Of a stretch of DNA of 51,006 bases, positions 50,917-51,006 are shown in pieces. The notes beneath the pieces are model-generated. The model was not told where the DNA came from, did no database searches, and was given only the letters and a program-made list of their open reading frames with translations. The translations under genes were made by a program, and so were the position numbers. Position 1 is the stretch's first letter; the number at the start of each line of letters is the position of its first letter. The stretch is from Nesterenkonia aurantiaca (GTDB taxonomy: Bacteria; Actinomycetota; Actinomycetes; Actinomycetales; Micrococcaceae): positions 1-51,006 of the forward strand of contig NZ_SOAN01000012.1 of the NCBI RefSeq assembly GCF_004364585.1. The letters are read 5' to 3'.

Positions 50917-51006
50917 GGCTGACCCCGTTTTTTAGATCCAGTCGTTGTGAGAGTCGTCTTGTTGCCCGAGTCCTCGGGCGGGAAGACTGGTCAGATCATG
51001 ACGAAC
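50917..51006 (+). mobile_element. Possible left end of an insertion sequence, cut by the edge
   Basis: TGTGGGCTGACCCCGTTTTT at 50917-50936, just after lsr2, looks like the terminal repeat of an IS3-type element, many of which begin with TG and a CTGACCCC run. The window ends at ATGACGAAC, where an orfA could start. No transposase residues are visible, so this rests only on the short terminus. Confidence 0.2.

Overview
The window is high-GC DNA with strong G/C preference at third codon positions, frequent GTG starts, many 4-base ATGA/GTGA overlaps and an Rpf/LysM protein plus an Lsr2 protein. Together these point to an actinobacterium, most likely a member of the Micrococcales (Micrococcaceae-like). 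Genus is not provable from the window. I saw no rRNA, tRNA or CRISPR array, and no intact transposase; the left end of an insertion sequence may begin at the right edge.

Layout. 0-5 kb: an unrecognised ORF tail, a strong hairpin, an aldo/keto reductase, a decayed GyrI-like gene, a twin DUF1540 protein, a heliorhodopsin, and a DUF2243/CtaG-type pair. 4.8-10.3 kb: two divergent groups of genes around a cluster of ACTAT/ATAGT dyads. Leftward are a membrane protein with CPVC, a BlaI-type repressor, an M56 metallopeptidase and a DUF302 protein. Rightward are a DsbA-like thiol oxidoreductase, a CcdA-like membrane protein and a lipoprotein. This looks like one BlaI-controlled thiol/envelope module. 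10.3-18.4 kb: a methyltransferase, small membrane proteins, methionine aminopeptidase, an unusual ion channel, SnoaL-like and SRAP proteins, a 5'-broken gene next to a 76-bp inverted-repeat element, a TupA-like ATP-grasp protein, and a DMT transporter.

18.5-24.6 kb is a DNA-damage block: an Ada-AlkA fusion coupled to an O6-alkylguanine methyltransferase, facing a DUF6504-dnaE2 operon. The promoter of that operon has a LexA-type SOS box exactly filling its -35/-10 spacer. No imuA/imuB genes are adjacent. 24.7-32 kb: two DUF805 paralogues flank a flavodoxin, an NCS2 purine permease, a ClC channel, a 4-TM protein and a cardiolipin-synthase-like protein. 32-40 kb: methyltransferase, SDR, a CitA/CitB-type two-component system divergent from a CitMHS citrate transporter, and an ArsR-SulP pair. 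40-44.7 kb: an NMT1/SsuA-type ABC importer convergent with a CynX/NimT-type MFS carrier and its Lrp/AsnC regulator. 44.7-51 kb: a resuscitation-promoting factor with a structured leader, a quinone-oxidoreductase-like MDR protein, a DUF6326 protein, a NarL-type two-component system and lsr2.

Most of these are metabolic, transport and stress genes in short operons. The parts that most reward a second look are the BlaI/DsbA/CcdA module with its shared operator array, the heliorhodopsin, the SOS promoter of the imuAB-less dnaE2 operon, the channel with a non-canonical filter, and the remnants around 15 kb.
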